Source: Stenotrophomonas rhizophila (GTDB lineage Bacteria > Pseudomonadota > Gammaproteobacteria > Xanthomonadales > Xanthomonadaceae). From it: a DNA stretch of 64,000 bases. Each line of letters starts with the position of its first letter. Position 1 is the first letter of the stretch. This document shows, piece after piece, positions 63,693 to 64,000 of the stretch. The notes below the pieces were generated by a model. It did not search any database and was not told where the DNA came from. It saw nothing but the letters and a program-made list of their open reading frames with translations. The translations under genes were made by a program, and so were the position numbers. The stretch covers positions 916,659 through 980,658 of the forward strand of contig NZ_RCDC01000004.1 of NCBI RefSeq assembly GCF_003651185.1, given 5' to 3'.

Positions 63693-64000
63693 ATGCGACC
63701 GACCCGCCTGTGGGCGCTGCTGCTTGCCGCCACCACCGCCCTGCCTGCCGCAGCCGAGCCGATCCTGTTCGAAAACGCCCGCGTCTTCGATGGCACGCGC
63801 GACCTTGGCGTCACCCCGGTGCTGATCGACGGCCCACGGATCGTGCATGTCGGCACGCCGCTGCCCGCGGCGGCGACCGGTGCCCGCCGCATCGATTACA
63901 GCGGCAAGACCTTGTTGCCCGGGCTGGTCAGCGACCATGCCCACGTCGGCAATACGCAGGGGCTGGAACACGGCGACCGCTTCTACACCCATGACAACGT
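63693..64000 (+). CDS. Exported amidohydrolase, 3' end cut by the window
   Basis: The first 102 residues are visible. A signal peptide ends near PAAAE, followed by FENARVFDGTRD, a beta-sandwich strand and the metal-binding motif DHAHVG (the HxH of the amidohydrolase superfamily). GGAG lies 6 to 7 nt before the ATG. The sequence fits imidazolonepropionase-like periplasmic amidohydrolases, whose substrates vary. The gene is truncated by the window end. Confidence 0.85.
   Translation, partial: MRPTRLWALLLAATTALPAAAEPILFENARVFDGTRDLGVTPVLIDGPRIVHVGTPLPAAATGARRIDYSGKTLLPGLVSDHAHVGNTQGLEHGDRFYTHDN

Overview
The window is high-GC chromosomal DNA of a gammaproteobacterium, most likely Stenotrophomonas or a close Xanthomonadaceae relative. 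Four things point there. Many intergenic hairpins begin or end with GTAG, like the GTAG palindromes (SMAG/REP type) described in S. maltophilia. Tryptophan-derived NAD precursors are made by kynureninase, kynurenine 3-monooxygenase and 3-hydroxyanthranilate dioxygenase. Methionine synthase is split into two genes. GyrA has Gln at position 83. Genes are dense, mostly housekeeping and show no prophage, integrase, transposase, CRISPR array, tRNA or rRNA. Functions are inferred from protein motifs read by eye; no database was searched.

Layout. 1-8.8 kb: a TonB-dependent receptor, a small PilC/GspF-like membrane protein, an SGNH hydrolase, a TetR regulator divergent from a thioesterase, a HAD phosphatase, a small secreted protein, a patatin with an outer-membrane barrel, and a membrane protein. 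8.9-15.3 kb: an S9 peptidase, a HipA-like kinase with a DUF3037 partner, and PQQ glucose dehydrogenase. 15.4-20.3 kb: gyrA, mtnA and a three-repeat DUF3011 protein. 20.3-29.8 kb: epmA, an acetyltransferase, ligA, zipA and smc, with a divergent Tat-exported aminotransferase. 30.7-32.5 kb: the ribosomal operon rpsF-rpsR-rplI and an IscA-type protein.

32.7-43 kb is one long plus-strand run: asnS, two small proteins, a PaiB-like protein, carbonic anhydrase, 3-hydroxyanthranilate dioxygenase, kynU, kmo, sbcB, DUF2461 and DUF2939. 43.1-50.2 kb (minus): a 5'-nucleotidase, NAD kinase and the 180-kDa-class NAD-glutamate dehydrogenase. 50.4-55.5 kb: a TetR repressor heading an RND efflux operon that lacks its own outer-membrane channel. 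55.8-57.4 kb: a small membrane protein and an acyl-CoA dehydrogenase. 57.5-62.3 kb: an ArsR-methyltransferase fusion regulator (SahR-like) followed by split metH. The window ends with an MFS transporter and the start of an amidohydrolase.

The least explained material is in the two long gene-free stretches, 29838-30701 (smc/rplI) and 36651-37610 (inside the kynurenine cluster). Each holds an inverted pair of an element 107-108 bp long. Every copy has two complementary outer arms of about 28 nt, a conserved 25-nt segment and an inner hairpin. The arm sequences differ between copies but stay self-complementary within each copy. In-frame microsatellites of 6-, 8- and 9-nt units lie close by.
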